Below, one piece after another: positions 5,171 to 6,854 of a DNA stretch of 6,854 nucleotides (the first letter of the stretch is position 1; every line of letters starts with the position of its first letter). The notes below the pieces were generated by a model, which was not told the DNA's origin, did not search any database, and was given only the letters and a program-made list of their open reading frames with translations. This DNA is from Dehalococcoidia bacterium (GTDB taxonomy: Bacteria > Chloroflexota > Dehalococcoidia > UBA2985). The DNA lies in NCBI GenBank assembly GCA_030740415.1, contig JASLXI010000005.1, forward strand, positions 8,745 to 15,598, given 5' to 3'. The position numbers were made by a program, and so were the translations under genes.

Positions 5171-6715
5171 CTAACACACTACCACCCCGGCCGTGCCGTC
5201 CACCGTAACGACGGCCCCATCCATGATGAAGTTAGTACCATCGCGAGTCCCGACCACGGCAGCGATCCCGAACTCCCTAGCTACGACGGCTCCGTGAGAC
5301 ATCACACCCCCAGAGTTGGTGACAAGGGCTCCGACAACGCCAAAGTAGGGAGTCCATGCAGGGGTCAAGCTCCGTACCACAAGTACATCGCCGTCTTGAA
5401 GGGAATCGGCCTCATCCATAGACTTGACGACCCTTGCCCTACCCCGATGACTCCCCGGCGAAGCAGCCACACCCCTCACCAGCCGCTGAACGGTGCCCTC
5501 TACGGGGACATCATCAATCGACGTCAGCGTCTCCGGGGGAAGGCCAAGGTAAAGCGGGGGCAACATCGCTCGAAGCTGCCTCTGTCGAGCACGGCGCAGG
5601 TCCACTTCCTCCTTTGACAGACCTGCCCCCCCTTCCAGCACCTGGACTAGCTCAGGCCTGCGGTAGAAGAAGATCTCATCGGCAACACTCAAAATGCCCT
5701 GGTTTTGCAAATGAGTGCCCACGGTCAGCCAGCGAACCCGGGAGGCAGCCACGCACCGCTGATCACACAGCAGGTTGTGGTCCTCAAGGTTTGGGATGAG
5801 ATGTTGCGCCATCTCCATTAGACGCACAAGGGAGTTCTCATCCTCGTCATTGCCTGAGGCATTTCGAACCTCCTCCTCCAGTTCCAGGCGTCGATTCTTC
5901 TGCCTTAGAGTCGCTTCTCGTGGGCTCGTGGAATCCTCCGGCCATGCAAAGGCGCCCAACATCGAGAGCGGGACCGTAGACCCTTCACGCCACGTGGGCA
6001 TGTCCTGCAGGCCATTGTTTGTTGTTGCCCCGAAGTCACGCAGCATGGCCTTAAGGTCTTCGTCGAACCTTTTGGCAGCAGACATGTCAAGCCTAGGCTC
6101 TCCACCTTGAAGGGTATCCAGAAGCGACTTGTCAGCACGGAGGGTACGGCTTAAGTCCCACAAAGCATTGGCACGATCTAACGATCGATTGGGTAGTCCC
6201 AATAGCAGGGACATAGCGTCGCCTCGGCGGTCCTCATCAAAGCGCTTTACGTATTCCTCCGTAAAGCGGGTCGCTGCCATTCTGGCTGTCCCTACGGCTG
6301 TACGGTGGATTCCACCAAAGACACGCCTGTACTCCTGATCCTGGCCATCCAGGACCTCGGCCCATTTGCCAGCGGGTACCGTCGCCGCATCGAAGCTCTC
6401 CAGCATAACGATCAACTCATCGACCTGCGGTAGCCATTCAAGTCGCCACCGCGTCAGGTCTTCCACCTGCTTCGGTGGTTCTGTAGTCCCAGAGAGGTTT
6501 GCTCCGCCAGCCGGGCTTACAACTTCGCGGGCATAGTTATATCCGTTTATGTTTAGGGTCGTTGGGAGGCCGTCCGGACTCGAACCTGTCCAAGCAACCG
6601 GAGTTGCACTTGCGATAAGGGGCGGATGAGAGGCCGGACTGTGCTCGTCCTGCAGAATCCATGTATAGGCCTCATAGCTGGGGTCGGGCAACATGAATTT
6701 GGTCTCCTGCGCCAT
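5171..6715 (-). CDS. PEP-utilizing / rifampin phosphotransferase-like protein without ATP-grasp domain
   Basis: A 514-residue cytoplasmic protein. The C-terminal 100 residues are the swivelling phosphohistidine domain of PEP-utilizing enzymes: it starts near ASPGSHRGRARVV (about 418-430), passes LTPAWTP (450-456) and reaches GGVMSHGAVVAREFGI, in which His474 is the expected phospho-acceptor. The SHGAVVARE spelling is closer to rifampin phosphotransferase than to PEP synthase. The middle carries the family's helical region ending RVRWLTVGTHLQNQG and ADEIFFYR (about 326-352). The N-terminal ATP-grasp domain and the C-terminal TIM barrel of PEP synthase/PPDK are both absent. Enzymes with a separate ATP-grasp subunit exist (phenylphosphate synthase), so a partner is likely encoded elsewhere. 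ATG 6715 is chosen because GGAGGT (6724-6719) precedes it, although the three-base gap is short; ATG 6694 with AGGAG nine bases upstream is an alternative. Frame extends upstream to a TTG at 6838, which lies inside the promoter. Substrate unknown. Confidence 0.85.
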   Translation of the reverse strand: MAQETKFMLPDPSYEAYTWILQDEHSPASHPPLIASATPVAWTGSSPDGLPTTLNINGYNYAREVVSPAGGANLSGTTEPPKQVEDLTRWRLEWLPQVDELIVMLESFDAATVPAGKWAEVLDGQDQEYRRVFGGIHRTAVGTARMAATRFTEEYVKRFDEDRRGDAMSLLLGLPNRSLDRANALWDLSRTLRADKSLLDTLQGGEPRLDMSAAKRFDEDLKAMLRDFGATTNNGLQDMPTWREGSTVPLSMLGAFAWPEDSTSPREATLRQKNRRLELEEEVRNASGNDEDENSLVRLMEMAQHLIPNLEDHNLLCDQRCVAASRVRWLTVGTHLQNQGILSVADEIFFYRRPELVQVLEGGAGLSKEEVDLRRARQRQLRAMLPPLYLGLPPETLTSIDDVPVEGTVQRLVRGVAASPGSHRGRARVVKSMDEADSLQDGDVLVVRSLTPAWTPYFGVVGALVTNSGGVMSHGAVVAREFGIAAVVGTRDGTNFIMDGAVVTVDGTAGVVVC

Positions 6716-6817
6716 AGTACCTCCGCTATTCCACGCAACATTGTGACAGTGTACAACGCTTTCCAGCTCTCTTCCAGTAGCTCGAAGCCCATAGCATCGT
6801 CCGCTCTTCTCCGATGG

Positions 6818-6845
6818 TGGTATACTACCAGAACACAACTTGTGT
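6818..6845. promoter_or_regulatory. Two palindromes overlapping the promoter, possible operators
   Basis: ACACAA-C-TTGTGT (6833-6845) is a perfect 6-bp inverted repeat with a one-base centre; it overlaps the -35 box and the spacer. TGGTA-TAC-TACCA (6818-6830) is a perfect 5-bp inverted repeat with a three-base centre covering the -10. Such sites at a promoter are typical for dimeric repressors, but no regulator gene is in the window. Confidence 0.4.
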
Positions 6846-6848
6846 CAA
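6819..6848 (-). promoter_or_regulatory. Candidate sigma70-type promoter for the PEP-utilizing gene
   Basis: Read leftward, a perfect -35 TTGACA (6848-6843) is followed after 18 bases by TATACC (6824-6819). The start of transcription would be near 6812, leaving a leader of about 97 bases before ATG 6715. The promoter implies that the gene heads its own unit. Two palindromes overlap it. Confidence 0.5.
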
Positions 6849-6854
6849 ATATCA

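Noticed and set aside
5168..5617. 149-codon open frame antisense to the phosphohistidine domain
   Set aside because: It mirrors a conserved domain on the minus strand; its composition is rich in His, Pro and Arg, as expected for a shadow frame.
6553..6792. 79-codon minus-strand frame starting MGFELLEESWKAL in the leader of the PEP-utilizing gene
   Set aside because: It lacks a ribosome binding site and most of it overlaps the N-terminus of the main protein in another frame, ending in low-quality Arg/Pro/Ser sequence.

Overview
The window looks like an accessory catabolic or transport segment from an environmental bacterium of moderately high GC. The tandem oxalate/formate-type MFS carriers beginning FYGWW, a class III-like alcohol dehydrogenase without structural-zinc cysteines, a citronellol-type SDR and a stand-alone PEP-utilizing swivelling-domain protein together resemble gene sets I associate with uncultured Chloroflexota (SAR202/Dehalococcoidia). 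That placement is inference; no rRNA or marker gene is present.

Layout from left to right: (1) the 5' part of a zinc-dependent alcohol dehydrogenase gene on the minus strand, cut by the left edge; (2) a divergent intergenic region with candidate promoters; (3) two paralogous 12-TM MFS carriers in tandem on the plus strand, the second lacking a Shine-Dalgarno but overlapped at its start by a tiny upstream ORF; (4) immediately after the second carrier, the wreck of a pirin-family gene, with an intact-looking ribosome binding site and N-terminus, then a frame change, then the pirin-like string FILLDHMG, then a stop; (5) two hairpins separating the rightward and leftward transcription units; (6) a classical SDR oxidoreductase on the minus strand with a good Shine-Dalgarno and a credible sigma70-type promoter; (7) a 423-base gap with no convincing gene, holding that promoter, an orphan strong Shine-Dalgarno and a short direct repeat; (8) a 514-residue PEP-utilizing/rifampin-phosphotransferase-like protein on the minus strand that has the swivelling phosphohistidine domain but no ATP-grasp domain. 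Its promoter, at the right edge, is overlapped by two palindromes.

How the genes may work together (inference): the carriers could import or exchange carboxylates, and the two dehydrogenases could oxidise alcohol/aldehyde or hydroxy/keto intermediates. The PEP-type protein could perform a His-mediated phosphotransfer step, as in phenylphosphate synthase, with an ATP-grasp partner encoded elsewhere. No mobile element, CRISPR array, tRNA or rRNA was found. The most notable items are the split-type PEP-utilizing protein with its operator-like promoter and the decayed pirin gene.
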